Source: CAVVMA01 sp963788205
GTDB taxonomy: Bacteria; Desulfobacterota; Binatia; Binatales; Binataceae
Reading direction: 5' to 3'
Assembly: GCA_963788205.1 (NCBI GenBank)
Contig: CAWBGG010000009.1
Location: 496,001-560,000 of the forward strand
Length of the DNA stretch: 64,000 nt
The translations under genes were made by a program, and so were the position numbers. Shown here piece by piece: positions 46,230-54,551 of this stretch. Each line of letters opens with the position of its first letter. Position 1 is the stretch's first letter. Below the pieces are notes generated by a model. It ran no database searches. It saw nothing but the letters and a program-made list of their open reading frames with translations, and was not told the DNA's origin.

Positions 46230-47009
46230 ATGCTGAAACTTTACGAACATCCCTTCTCCCCCTACGCGCAGAAGGTCAAGATCGCGCTCTACGAAAAGAA
46301 CGTTCCCTTTGACGCTGAAGTGCCCAACGCGTTCGCCGGCGGCGCGAGCGAGTACAGCAAAACCAATCCGCGGCTCGAAGTGCCCGCACTGGTTGACGAG
46401 GGCTTCGCGATTTTCGATTCGACCATCATCCTCCAGTACGTTGAGGACAAGTGGCCGAGTCCCCCGATGCTCCCGCAATCGGCGCGCGATCGCGCCCGCG
46501 TGCGCATGATCGAGGAGCTGTGCGACACTTACTATGAGCCGATCAACTGGGGCTTGATGGAAGTGACGGCGTGGGGCAGGGCCAGCGGCGAGCTTGCCGC
46601 CCAAATCGTCGCACGCGCGGGCGCGCAAACCGCCGGCGTATTCAGCTGGCTCGAACGCGAGCTGGGTTCCAATCCATACTTCAACGGCGCGACGTTTGGC
46701 CATGGCGATCTCAGCGTCTACCCGTTCGTGAACGGCTCAATCGTGTTCGGCAACCCGCCCAAAGCCGGCTCAGCGCTGGCGGCATGGGTCGCACGCGTCA
46801 CGGCCCGCGAGAGCGTGCGCAAGACGATCGAAGCCGCAGCTCAGTTTGCGGGAAGTATGAGCGCGCTGAAGCAGATGCTCGATTCGGGCGTGTTCAAGCG
46901 CCAGTATCGCGACCATCGGCTCGAATGGATGATGCGCAGCGGCGGCATCGAGATCGTGCGCGAAGGCCTCGCCAAGAGCACGATTCGTTTCTCGGAAGAA
47001 ATTTCGTAA
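46230..47009 (+). CDS. Glutathione S-transferase family protein
   Basis: A 259-residue GST. The N-terminal thioredoxin-like domain has MLKLYEHPFSPYAQKVKIALYE with the active-site Ser in FSPYAQ. The cis-proline strand LEVPALVDEGFAIFDSTIIL carries the glutathione-binding ST. A helical C-terminal domain follows (GHGDLSVYPFVNGSI with the N-capping box). It probably detoxifies electrophiles or acts as a dehalogenase-like enzyme. AAAGGA precedes the ATG. Confidence 0.92.
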   Translation: MLKLYEHPFSPYAQKVKIALYEKNVPFDAEVPNAFAGGASEYSKTNPRLEVPALVDEGFAIFDSTIILQYVEDKWPSPPMLPQSARDRARVRMIEELCDTYYEPINWGLMEVTAWGRASGELAAQIVARAGAQTAGVFSWLERELGSNPYFNGATFGHGDLSVYPFVNGSIVFGNPPKAGSALAAWVARVTARESVRKTIEAAAQFAGSMSALKQMLDSGVFKRQYRDHRLEWMMRSGGIEIVREGLAKSTIRFSEEIS

Positions 47010-47024
47010 TATCCGCGGTTCCCA

Positions 47025-47056
47025 CTCCCCTTCCCGTGTCGGGAAGGGGCAGGGGG
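47025..47056. repeat. Family A palindromic repeat
   Basis: CTCCCCTTCCCGTGTCGGGAAGGGGCAGGGGG forms a hairpin between the convergent GST and glycosyltransferase genes and may terminate both transcripts. Confidence 0.65.
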
Positions 47057-47078
47057 TTAGGTTCTGTAGGTGGCTATC

Positions 47079-48242
47079 CTACAGCCCCGATGCGGCCAGC
47101 ATCTTCGGCAGCCAGTGGCGCGAGTCGAGATGCTGCTCGGCGAGCGCGCGCGCGGCGCGGCTGTGGCGCTCGTAGTTCCCGTCGATATCGGCGACTCCGG
47201 CCAGCGCCTCTGCCATATCTTTGAAGCTCAGCAGTCCCGCGCCGGTCGGAAGAAACTCGCTGAAGCCGGTCTCCTCGGCCAGCACCGGCCGGCCGCTGGC
47301 CAGGTAGCACGCGCTGCGATCGCTGAACCATCCGGTCCTCAGTTCCCGATACGCCGGCTTGGGGCACTGGATTTCCGCGCGCGATCGCCGGATGAACTCG
47401 CGATAATCCTGCGGCGTGGCGACTACGCTGCGCGGGTCCAGCAGGGTCCATCCGTTGAGCTCCAATAGCTCGCGGTCGCCGGTCTGGTCTTGCGGGAGAA
47501 TGTACGCGGCCAGGTCGAATCTGCGCCGCGCCCTGTTGGGCAATTCGAGATACCGCAGGTAGGCGCTGCGCTTGGAGACGCTGACGATGTGCCCCTCATA
47601 CGACAGTTCTTCCCAGGTCCAATGCGTGACCGAGCTGAACGGAGCCTCGCGCCCGGGATCGGGATGCATCTGCCACATCGGTAGAAACACGAACGGCGAG
47701 AAGCCCTGCCACCGCATGCCGAGGGTCGGAACACCGCAATCAGGATCGTGAAGCCTGCGCCCGACGCTGAGCAGCGCGTGATGTGCCCCGATGTCCATCT
47801 CCCACGTCAGCGCCGAGATCTGCAGATGGCCGGGGTCAACGTCGATCAGGACGCGGCGCTTGAAGCGCGAGAGCATCGGTTCGCGAATCGAGCAGGCCAG
47901 ATTCCATAGCACGTCGGCGCCGCGAATCGTCTCCAGAATTTCGCTCCGACTCTTGCCGAACTCCTGCGCGGTTTCGATTTCCTCTACGTCAAGCGTCTTG
48001 GGGTAGAGCAGCAGCGCGCATCGCTCGCGCAGCCCATACTCCTGCATGCGGTCGAAAAAGATCTCGATCCGCTGGCGATCCTCGCGCTCGTCGCCGGTGG
48101 AGAGCAGCGACTCGAGCACGCTCACATCGTGGCCCAGGTCAACCAATCCCAGCGCGATTTGCAGAAACCAGGTCCAATGGCCTCCGCCGCCGGGATATTT
48201 GGCCAGCGAATTGTTGCCCAGCACGATTCGAGCCCCGGCCAC
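47079..48242 (-). CDS. Glycosyltransferase-like protein (GT-B appearance)
   Basis: A 387-residue protein. The N-terminus has a GT-B donor-like pattern (LGNNSLAKYPGGGGHWTWFLQIALGLVDLGHDVSVLE). The C-terminal lobe has FSDRSACYLASGRPVLAEETGFSEFLPTGAGLLSF, the sugar-nucleotide-binding style seen in family 1/4 enzymes with the GRPV...E pattern. The substrate is unknown. It stands alone and divergent from the DUF559 remnant. Confidence 0.7.
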   Translation of the reverse strand: MAGARIVLGNNSLAKYPGGGGHWTWFLQIALGLVDLGHDVSVLESLLSTGDEREDRQRIEIFFDRMQEYGLRERCALLLYPKTLDVEEIETAQEFGKSRSEILETIRGADVLWNLACSIREPMLSRFKRRVLIDVDPGHLQISALTWEMDIGAHHALLSVGRRLHDPDCGVPTLGMRWQGFSPFVFLPMWQMHPDPGREAPFSSVTHWTWEELSYEGHIVSVSKRSAYLRYLELPNRARRRFDLAAYILPQDQTGDRELLELNGWTLLDPRSVVATPQDYREFIRRSRAEIQCPKPAYRELRTGWFSDRSACYLASGRPVLAEETGFSEFLPTGAGLLSFKDMAEALAGVADIDGNYERHSRAARALAEQHLDSRHWLPKMLAASGL

Positions 48243-48384
48243 GTGATTACCATTCCTTGCGGGAACTGTTGCGCATCATCTATACGGTGCCAGATTCGCG
48301 GCGCTATTGCGAAAACACTCTGAGATCCAGACGGCGTGGCGGGCGCGACCGGCTTTTTGCGCTCTCGCGCCTTGCGTCTCCGGT

Positions 48385-48420
48385 TCCCTCTCCCACCGGG
48401 AGAGGGTGGGGTGAGGGCGC
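48385..48420. repeat. Family A palindromic repeat
   Basis: CCCTCTCCCACCGGGAGAGG followed by GTGGGGTGAGGGCG. It lies upstream of the DUF559 remnant and is a member of the same family as the copies at 48819 and 48969. Confidence 0.8.
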
Positions 48421-48439
48421 CTTCACCATCCGCATCCGC

Positions 48440-48830
48440 ATGGAACCGCTGCGACCGCGCCATCCCCCCGCGCCACCGCTGACGCTTCAACGATCGCGAC
48501 GTCTGCGCCGCGACCAGACCGATGCGGAAAACAAGCTCTGGTTCTAGCTACGCGATCGACGTTTGGGCGGCGCGAAGTTCCGGCGCCAGCATCGTATCGG
48601 TCCTTACATTGCCGATTTCTGTTGTGTCGAGCAGCGATTGGTGATCGAACTCGATGGCGGTCAGCACGCGGCGCTGACCGAGGCGGAGATCACGCGAACA
48701 GAATTCATCACGGCTGGCGGCTTTAGGGTAATGCGCTTCTGGAATCACGACGTACTGACGTTCGATGGATGAGGTGCTCGAGGAGATCCTTGGCGCTGTG
48801 AGTATAGGGGCAAAAACGCCCTCACCCTGA
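48440..48830 (+). pseudogene. DUF559 endonuclease-like gene with an amber codon and a one-base insertion
   Basis: The frame starts at ATG 48440 and reads RRLRRDQTDAENKLWF, then TAG at 48545. It resumes in the same frame as LRDRRLGGAKFRRQHRIGPY, IADFCCVEQRLVIELDGGQH and GGFRVMRFWNHDVLTF, which are the PD-(D/E)XK-like DUF559 motifs. One extra base near 48763-48765 must be removed to continue into MDEVLEEILGAVS. Glutamine (CAG) at the amber position would fit the family. DUF559 proteins are small Vsr-like nuclease-fold proteins often surrounded by family A repeats. Confidence 0.7.
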
Positions 48831-48852
48831 CCCTCTCCCGGTGGGAGAGGGA
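48819..48852. repeat. Left half of a perfect 34-base inverted repeat (family A)
   Basis: CCCTCACCCTGACCCTCTCC onward, itself containing the family A hairpin. Its exact complement is at 48969-49002, 116 bases away. The pair brackets a segment with no gene, giving a small inverted-repeat element of about 184 bases. Confidence 0.85.
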
Positions 48853-48968
48853 ACCAAGGAGCGAGAGCGCGAAGTGGCGGTGCGAGAGGACCGGGAATCA
48901 GAACAATCGAAGCCGTCGAGGCGGGCGCGTCAGATTCCTATTGGACGTTCGCGCCTCTTCTTTCCAAT

Positions 48969-49002
48969 TCCCTCTCCCACCGGGAGAGGGTCAGGGTGAG
49001 GG
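48969..49002. repeat. Right half of a perfect 34-base inverted repeat (family A)
   Basis: The exact complement of 48819-48852. The 48853-49159 stretch between the DUF559 remnant and the LLM gene otherwise holds nothing recognisable. Confidence 0.85.
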
Positions 49003-49159
49003 CGCATCGACCACAAACCTCCGCGCGCGTACTTACTCGAAAGACGAACCGTCCGCGGTCTCAGATCAAAACCGACCAACGACCGTCCCGTGCCTCGGTT
49101 CGCCGATCGGTGTAGTGTCGGGCTGCAACGAAAACCCGTAAGCGCAGGAGTGCAGGGCG

Positions 49160-50011
49160 ATGACGAATTTTGGCGTCTCGATGTTTCCCACCGACTATGC
49201 GATTCAACCCGTCGAGCTCGCGATCGCCATGGAAGAGCGCGGCTTCGAGTCGCTCTGGTTCCCCGAGCATACGCACATCCCCGCGTCGCGTAAGACGCCG
49301 TATCCCGGCGGCGGCGAGTTGCCCAAGGAATACTCGCACACGCACGATCCGTTCGTGGCATTCGGCGCCGCGGCCGCGGTCACCAAAAAACTCAAGCTGG
49401 CGCCCGGCGTATGCCTGGTGGTGGAACGCGATCCGATCGTGCTTGCCAAGGAAGTCGCGTCGCTCGATATGATCTCCAACGGGCGCGTCCTGTTCGGAAT
49501 CGGCGGCGGATGGAACGTCGAGGAGATGGAAAATCACGGCGTCGATTCCAAACGCCGCTGGAAGCTGGTGCGCGAAAAGGTCCTCGCGATGAAAAAAATC
49601 TGGACCAGCGACGCGGCCGAATTCCACGGCGAAATGGTCAAGTTCGATCCGATCTGGTCGTGGCCCAAGCCGGTGCAGCCGGGCGGTCCACCGATCATCC
49701 TCGGCTCGCAATCGAAGCGGGTTTTCGAGCGGGTGGTCGAGTATTGCGACGGATGGATGCCGATTAACAATTCCGCCTACGACTTCGCTGCCGCGCTGAA
49801 GAGCTTGCGCGAAACGGCGGCGCGCGCCGGTCGCAAGTTCGAGTCGATCTCACTCTCGGTCTTCGGCATCGGGCCGCGCCAGGAAGACGCGCGCAAGTTC
49901 ATCGACCTGGGCTTCAGCCGGATCGTGTTCTTTCTTCCGCCGCTCGCGCGCGACGGGGCGTTGCCGATGCTCGACCGCTACGCCGCGCTGGCCGCCAAGC
50001 TGCGAGGTTGA
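49160..50011 (+). CDS. LLM-class (F420-dependent type) oxidoreductase
   Basis: A 283-residue luciferase-like monooxygenase family protein with the F420-dependent subfamily look. It has FGVSMFPTDYAI, the ESLWFPEHTHIP strand-helix, VAFGAAAAVTKKLKLAPGVCLV, DMISNGRVLFGIGGGWNVEEM and PPIILGSQSKRVFERVVEYCDGWMP. These TIM-barrel enzymes transfer hydride to or from F420 or flavin. The substrate is unknown, though such genes are abundant in organisms degrading terpenes and hydrocarbons. A methyltransferase gene follows by five bases. Confidence 0.9.
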   Translation: MTNFGVSMFPTDYAIQPVELAIAMEERGFESLWFPEHTHIPASRKTPYPGGGELPKEYSHTHDPFVAFGAAAAVTKKLKLAPGVCLVVERDPIVLAKEVASLDMISNGRVLFGIGGGWNVEEMENHGVDSKRRWKLVREKVLAMKKIWTSDAAEFHGEMVKFDPIWSWPKPVQPGGPPIILGSQSKRVFERVVEYCDGWMPINNSAYDFAAALKSLRETAARAGRKFESISLSVFGIGPRQEDARKFIDLGFSRIVFFLPPLARDGALPMLDRYAALAAKLRG

Positions 50012-50016
50012 TCGCG

Positions 50017-50860
50017 ATGGCGGGAATTCGGCCGTCGCACTATGTGCTCGGCATCCATGGACTCGCGGTGCTGCGCAACTGGTTTCGCGGTGAGGAAGCC
50101 GCCGCACCGCGCGTCGAAGAATTGCTGCGCTACGGCGCCAATCTCGATAGCAGCTCGATCAACATCGCGCTTGACCTGCTCGAATTGGACGTCGCCCCGG
50201 GCTACTCGGCGTGGGCGCCGGTCTACGACGGCTTCGAAAACCCGCTGATCAACGCAGAGCAGCCGGTGGTCCGCGGCCTTATCGACCGCGTGCCGGCGGG
50301 CCGCGCGCTGGACGCCGCCTGCGGCACCGGAAGACACGCGCAATACCTGAGCTCGCGCGGCCATCAGGTGATCAGCGATCGACATGACGCGGGACATGCT
50401 CAACCTGGCGCGAGCCAAAGTTCCCGATGCGGGCTTCTGTCTGGGCAGCCTGACCAGCTTGCCGCTGCGGAGCGCGAGTTTCGATCTGGCGGTATGCTCG
50501 CTCGCGCTCCAGCACTCTCCCGAGCTTACCACGCCGGTCGCCGAGCTCGCGCGCGTAGTGCGGCCGGGCGGATGGGCGATAATCTCGGACCACCATCCGA
50601 CGAACCGCTACTTCGGCGGCGGCGCGTTCTTTCAAGGGAGCGACGGCAGGTACGGCTTCGTGCGCGGTTTCACTCACGATCACGCTGATTACATTGCGGC
50701 GATCGTGTCGGCAGGATTCGAGATCCGCGAGTGTACCGAGCCGCGATGGGGTGACGCCGAGGTGAAGTTGGTCCGGATGGCGGCGGCCGCGCCGGAGGCG
50801 TTTCGCGCCGCGATGTTCGGAATGCCGATCGCTCTGGTGTGGCTGCTGTTGCGGCGGTAG
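50017..50860 (+). CDS. SAM-dependent methyltransferase, one-base frameshift
   Basis: Class I methyltransferase, about 280 residues when joined. The first frame has a helical leader and motif I ALDAACGTGRHAQYLSSRG. The second continues as DMTRDMLNLARAKVP, FDLAVCSLALQHSPEL and VAELARVVRPGGWAIISDHHP (motifs II-III). Length is 3n+1; one base is extra between 50371 and 50383. It starts five bases after the LLM stop, so the two genes are one operon. The methyl acceptor is unknown. Confidence 0.85.
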
Positions 50861-50865
50861 TCAGG

Positions 50866-50963
50866 GTAGTGGCAGTTTTGGATTCGGATGGCCGGCAGGA
50901 ACGCCGGCCACTACCCTGAATGAAGCTCCTACATTGGGTAGGGGCCGGCCTCCGTGCCGGCCC
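50866..50963 (+). repeat. Family B composite palindromic repeat, left copy
   Basis: Two adjacent palindromes: GGCCGGCAGGAACGCCGGCC (50890-50909) and GGGGCCGGCCTCCGTGCCGG (50941-50960), joined by a short spacer. A near copy lies in the opposite orientation at 52771-52860, so the ilv leader and ilvA are flanked by inverted repeats of about 95 bases. Confidence 0.85.
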
Positions 50964-51030
50964 GTGTTGCGAGACCACCCGCCGCCGGTAATCCTGCCGC
51001 CCTTGACCCACGCCTTAGGCGGCTCGTAGG

Positions 51031-51132
51031 ATGACGACACTCGTTATGCGGACCCATGCCCACGCCATCGCGATGATGCCCATCATTATTATTAGCGCGG
51101 CGGGCGGGGTCCGTCCTGAGCAGCCGGGATAG
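51031..51132 (+). CDS. ilvA leader peptide
   Basis: A 33-codon frame starting ATG ACG ACA CTC GTT and containing Thr, Leu, Val, then a run of four consecutive Ile codons (PIIIIS), and ending AAGG...PEQPG-stop just before a terminator. Regulatory codons for isoleucine in a short peptide directly before threonine deaminase are the classic sign of ribosome-mediated attenuation. GTAGG precedes the ATG. Confidence 0.85.
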   Translation: MTTLVMRTHAHAIAMMPIIIISAAGGVRPEQPG

Positions 51133-51197
51133 CAGCGGCACTCAGACGAGAATAAAAGACCCCTCCCGCCGAACCGGCCGGAGGGGTTTTTGTTTTT
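51099..51197 (+). promoter_or_regulatory. Isoleucine attenuator: antiterminator and rho-independent terminator
   Basis: The terminator stem is formed by CCCCTCC (from 51160) and GGAGGGG (51180-51186), followed by a T-rich run. The terminator 5' arm with flanks (GACCCCTCCCGCC, 51158-51170) is complementary, with one mismatch, to GGCGGGCGGGGTC (51099-51111) inside the leader-peptide frame just after the Ile codons. When ribosomes stall at the Ile codons the upstream pairing could form and let transcription enter ilvA. This is read directly from complementarity; in vivo action is inferred. Confidence 0.8.
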
Positions 51198-51234
51198 CGC
51201 CCTTCTCCGGTTCGCCGCGAGCGAAGGAGCAGAA

Positions 51235-52764
51235 ATGGACCATCAGGAGATACTGCGACGGGCGCTCAATTCCCGGGTCTCGGAAGTGGTGCCGGTTCCG
51301 ACCCCGATGGATCAGGCGCCGCGGCTCTCGGAGCGGCTCGGACGCGAGGTGCTACTCAAGCGCGAGGACCTGACGCCGATCTTCTCGTTCAAGTTGCGCG
51401 GCGCGTACAACCGGATCGCGATGCTCGATGAGCCCGATCGGGCGCGCGGCGTAATCGCCGCTTCAGCCGGGAATCACGCCCAGGGCGTGGCCTACGCGGC
51501 GGCGCGGCTCGGCCTTCAGGCGCGGGTCGTGATGCCGCGGACCACGCCGGCGATCAAGGTGGAAGCCGTGCGCCGCCTTGGCGCGCGAGTCGATCTGGCC
51601 GGCGACGACTACTCCGAAGCGGCTGCGCGATGCCTGGAGCTCGCCGCCGAAACCGGCATGACGCTCATCCCGCCTTACGACGATCCCGACGTGATCGCCG
51701 GCCAGGCCACGATCGCCCTCGAGCTCCTGCGCCAGGCACCGGCGTCGCTCGGCGCGGTCTTCGTTCCGGTCGGCGGCGGCGGCCTCGCCTCCGGGGTCGC
51801 CGCGGTGATCAAGGCGCTGCGGCCGAATATCAAGCTGATCGGCGTCGAGCCGATCGATTCGGACGCGATGCGCCAATCGCTGGCGGCGGGGCGAATCGTC
51901 ACGCTCGAGCACGTCGGAATTTTCGCCGACGGCGTCGCGGTCAGGCGGGTGGGCGAGCTTACTTTCGAGCTCTGCCGCCGCTATCTGGACGATTGTATCG
52001 TGGTCGAAATCGACGAGATCTGCGCCGCGATCCAGGATGTCTTCGAAGACACGCGATCGGTGCTGGAGCCGGCGGGCGCGCTGTCGATCGCCGGGCTCAA
52101 GCGCGTGGCTGCCACCGGCGCGCTCGCCGCGGGCGCGGCGGTCGCGATCGCGTCGGGCGCGAACATCAACTTCAACCGGCTCGGCTACGTCGCCGAGAGC
52201 GCCGCGGTCGGTGAGCATCGCGAGGCGCTTCTGGCCGCCACCATTCCCGAACGTCCCGGCTCATTCCTCGAATTTCTGGGCGCGATCGGCCCGCGCAACA
52301 TCACCGAGTTCAACTACCGCCTCGGCCCTGGCGCCGACGCGCAGGTCTTCGCGGGTATCGAGATCGAAGGACGCGAAGACGCCCGGCGAATCGAAGCGCT
52401 GCTGCGCGAGCGCGGCTTCGAGTGCCACGATCTCACCGAGAACGATCTGGCCCGGACCCATGTGCGCCACATGGTCGGCGGCCGCTCGGCGCAGGTAAAG
52501 GACGAAATCATCCTGAGCTTCGAGTTTCCCGAGCGTCCCGGCGCACTGCTGAAGTTCCTGTCCGCCCTCGGCGCGCGCTGGAATATCTCGCTGTTCCATT
52601 ACCGCAATAACGGCGGGGCCTACGGACGCGTGCTATGCGGCCTGGAGGCGCCCGCCGCGCAGCGCGACGAGCTGCGCAATCGGCTGCGCGATCTCAGCTT
52701 TGCTTATCACGATGAAACCGCCAATCCCGCCGCGCGCCTGTTCCTGGGTAATGGGCCGCTTTGA
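51235..52764 (+). CDS. ilvA: Biosynthetic threonine ammonia-lyase
   Basis: PLP enzyme converting threonine to 2-oxobutanoate, the first step of isoleucine synthesis. It has 509 residues, the long biosynthetic form. The PLP lysine is Lys53 in IFSFKLRGAYNR, the phosphate loop is SAGNHAQGVA, and VPVGGGGLASG binds the cofactor. Two C-terminal ACT-like regulatory domains (from about residue 330: ATIPERPGSFLEFLG and FEFPERPGALLKFLSAL) bind isoleucine and valine. AAGGAG precedes ATG 51235. Control by the upstream leader peptide is expected. Confidence 0.96.
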   Translation: MDHQEILRRALNSRVSEVVPVPTPMDQAPRLSERLGREVLLKREDLTPIFSFKLRGAYNRIAMLDEPDRARGVIAASAGNHAQGVAYAAARLGLQARVVMPRTTPAIKVEAVRRLGARVDLAGDDYSEAAARCLELAAETGMTLIPPYDDPDVIAGQATIALELLRQAPASLGAVFVPVGGGGLASGVAAVIKALRPNIKLIGVEPIDSDAMRQSLAAGRIVTLEHVGIFADGVAVRRVGELTFELCRRYLDDCIVVEIDEICAAIQDVFEDTRSVLEPAGALSIAGLKRVAATGALAAGAAVAIASGANINFNRLGYVAESAAVGEHREALLAATIPERPGSFLEFLGAIGPRNITEFNYRLGPGADAQVFAGIEIEGREDARRIEALLRERGFECHDLTENDLARTHVRHMVGGRSAQVKDEIILSFEFPERPGALLKFLSALGARWNISLFHYRNNGGAYGRVLCGLEAPAAQRDELRNRLRDLSFAYHDETANPAARLFLGNGPL

Positions 52765-52770
52765 CAGCAA

Positions 52771-52860
52771 GGGCCGGCACGGAGGCCGGCCCCTACCAAA
52801 TGTAGGAAATCTATTTTGGGGTAGTGGCCGGCGTCCCTGCCGGCCATCCAACTCCAAAAC
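52771..52860 (-). repeat. Family B composite palindromic repeat, right copy
   Basis: The complement of this stretch aligns with 50866-50963 along both palindromes and part of the spacer (GGGCCGGCACGGAGGCCGGC and TGGCCGGCGTCCCTGCCGGC). It immediately follows the ilvA stop. Confidence 0.85.
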
Positions 52861-52936
52861 CGCCCAGGACCTGCTCCTGCGCTAGGCTTGGCAGCCCGCG
52901 GGCGCTGCGATTAACTGACGCGAGAGGGAGCGGCCG

Positions 52937-53731
52937 ATGAAGCTCGATGATTCCACGCTCAAGGCACTGGCCGATTTCGCGGTCGATATCGCGCGCGGTG
53001 CGGGCGAGATTACGCTGCGCCATTTTCGCGGCAGCTTTGAGATCGATCGCAAAGCCGACGGCTCCCCGGTCACGATCGCCGATCGCGAATCCGAGGCCTA
53101 CCTGCGCGATCGTATCGTGCAGGCTTTCCCCGACGACGCGATAGTCGGCGAGGAGGCAGGCGAGCGCGCCGGCTCGTCGGGCCGCTGCTGGATAATCGAT
53201 CCGATCGACGGCACCTATTCGTTCGTGCGCGGCGTCCCGCTCTACGGCGTGATGGTCGGGCTCGAAGCCGAGGGCGACGCCGTCGTCGGCGCGGTAAATC
53301 TTCCCGCGATTGGCGAGATGGTTTATGCGGCGCGCGGGCTGGGATGCTTCCTCAACGGCCGGCGCGCGCAGGTATCCACGCGTTCGACGCTGAGCAAGGC
53401 GCTGATCGTCGCGACCGATTTCGGCCACGCGGTGAATCACTCGCCGTTCGGTCCGGCGGTGGCCGCGATGATGCGGCGGGCGCGCGCCTATCGGACCTGG
53501 GGCGATTGCTATGGTCACGTGCTGGTCGCGACCGGCCGCGCCGATGTAGCGATCGATCACGTGATGCACGTATGGGACAACGCCGCGCTGATGCCGATTC
53601 TCGAGGAGGCCGGCGGAACCTTCACCGACTGGGAGGGACGCAGAACGATTCGCGGCGGCAATGCGATCTCGACCAACCGGCTGCTGCTGCCCGAAGTGCT
53701 CGAAATCATCGCGGCGAATCGGAGTAGCTGA
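52937..53731 (+). CDS. Inositol monophosphatase family protein, probably histidinol-phosphatase
   Basis: A 264-residue Mg-dependent phosphatase. Metal ligands are in VGEEAG, IDPIDGTYSF and the C-terminal HVWDNAAL. The WGDCYGHVLVATGRADV segment is of the kind found in HisN-type histidinol-phosphatases, which remove phosphate from histidinol phosphate. Inositol-phosphate phosphatase is the alternative. GAGAGGGAG lies upstream of the ATG. folP follows closely, so they may share a transcript. Confidence 0.85.
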   Translation: MKLDDSTLKALADFAVDIARGAGEITLRHFRGSFEIDRKADGSPVTIADRESEAYLRDRIVQAFPDDAIVGEEAGERAGSSGRCWIIDPIDGTYSFVRGVPLYGVMVGLEAEGDAVVGAVNLPAIGEMVYAARGLGCFLNGRRAQVSTRSTLSKALIVATDFGHAVNHSPFGPAVAAMMRRARAYRTWGDCYGHVLVATGRADVAIDHVMHVWDNAALMPILEEAGGTFTDWEGRRTIRGGNAISTNRLLLPEVLEIIAANRSS

Positions 53732-53741
53732 AGTTTGCGCG

Positions 53742-54551
53742 GTGAAATTCGCGGCACCCAAAATCGTCGGCATCGTCAATATCACCGCAGATTCATTCTC
53801 CGACGGCGGGCGCTATCTAGAGCCCGATCGCGCGCTCGAACACGCCTTGAAGCTGGCCGCGGAGGGCGCCGATATCGTCGAGCTGGGACCGTCCTCCAGC
53901 AATCCCGACGCGAAGCCGGTCCCACCGGATGAAGAGATCCACCGTATCGAGCCGCTGCTCGCGAAGCTTGCCAACCGCAAGATCGCGATCGCGGTCGATT
54001 CGTTCCAGTTGGAGACGCATCGATATTGGGCGCGGCGCAACGAGATCGCGATGATCAACGATGTCGAGGGATTCCCGAATGCGGCGGTCTATCCCGACCT
54101 CTGTCGCGCGGCCTGCAAGCTGGTCGTGATGCATTCCGTGCAGGGACGCGCGCGCCCGTCGCGATCGCCCGCCGAACCGCGCGCCGTCGTTGCCGGCATC
54201 TATCGGTTCTTCGAGCAGCGCTTGAACGCGCTCGAAGCCGCAGGAATCGATCGAAGCCGCGTGATCCTCGATCCCGGGATGGGCTACTTTCTGGCCAGTA
54301 ATCCCGAGCCGTCCGCGATGGCGCTGCGCGAGATTCCGAGGCTCAAGCAATACTTTAACTTGCCCGTGATGGTTTCGGTGTCGCGCAAATCGTTTCTCGG
54401 CACGATCACCGGGCGCGCGGTCGGCGAGCGCAGCGCGGCCACGCTGGCCGCCGAACTGTTCGCAGCGCGCCAGGGCGCCGATTACCTTCGCACTCATGAC
54501 GTGGCCGCGCTACGCGACGGTCTCAAAGTGCTCGCCGCACTCGCCGGGTAG
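53742..54551 (+). CDS. folP: Dihydropteroate synthase
   Basis: A 269-residue DHPS that joins pterin diphosphate and p-aminobenzoate in folate synthesis. The pterin loop is GIVNITADSFSDGGRYL. The usual second loop (GGESTRPG) is replaced by ELGPSSSNPDAKPV. Later motifs are INDVEGF, ILDPGMGYF and VSVSRKSFLG. The GTG start at 53742 fits the first strand; no good ribosome binding site is present. The altered second loop, which normally binds PABA and sulfonamides, is notable. Its stop codon abuts the next gene start. Confidence 0.85.
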   Translation: MKFAAPKIVGIVNITADSFSDGGRYLEPDRALEHALKLAAEGADIVELGPSSSNPDAKPVPPDEEIHRIEPLLAKLANRKIAIAVDSFQLETHRYWARRNEIAMINDVEGFPNAAVYPDLCRAACKLVVMHSVQGRARPSRSPAEPRAVVAGIYRFFEQRLNALEAAGIDRSRVILDPGMGYFLASNPEPSAMALREIPRLKQYFNLPVMVSVSRKSFLGTITGRAVGERSAATLAAELFAARQGADYLRTHDVAALRDGLKVLAALAG

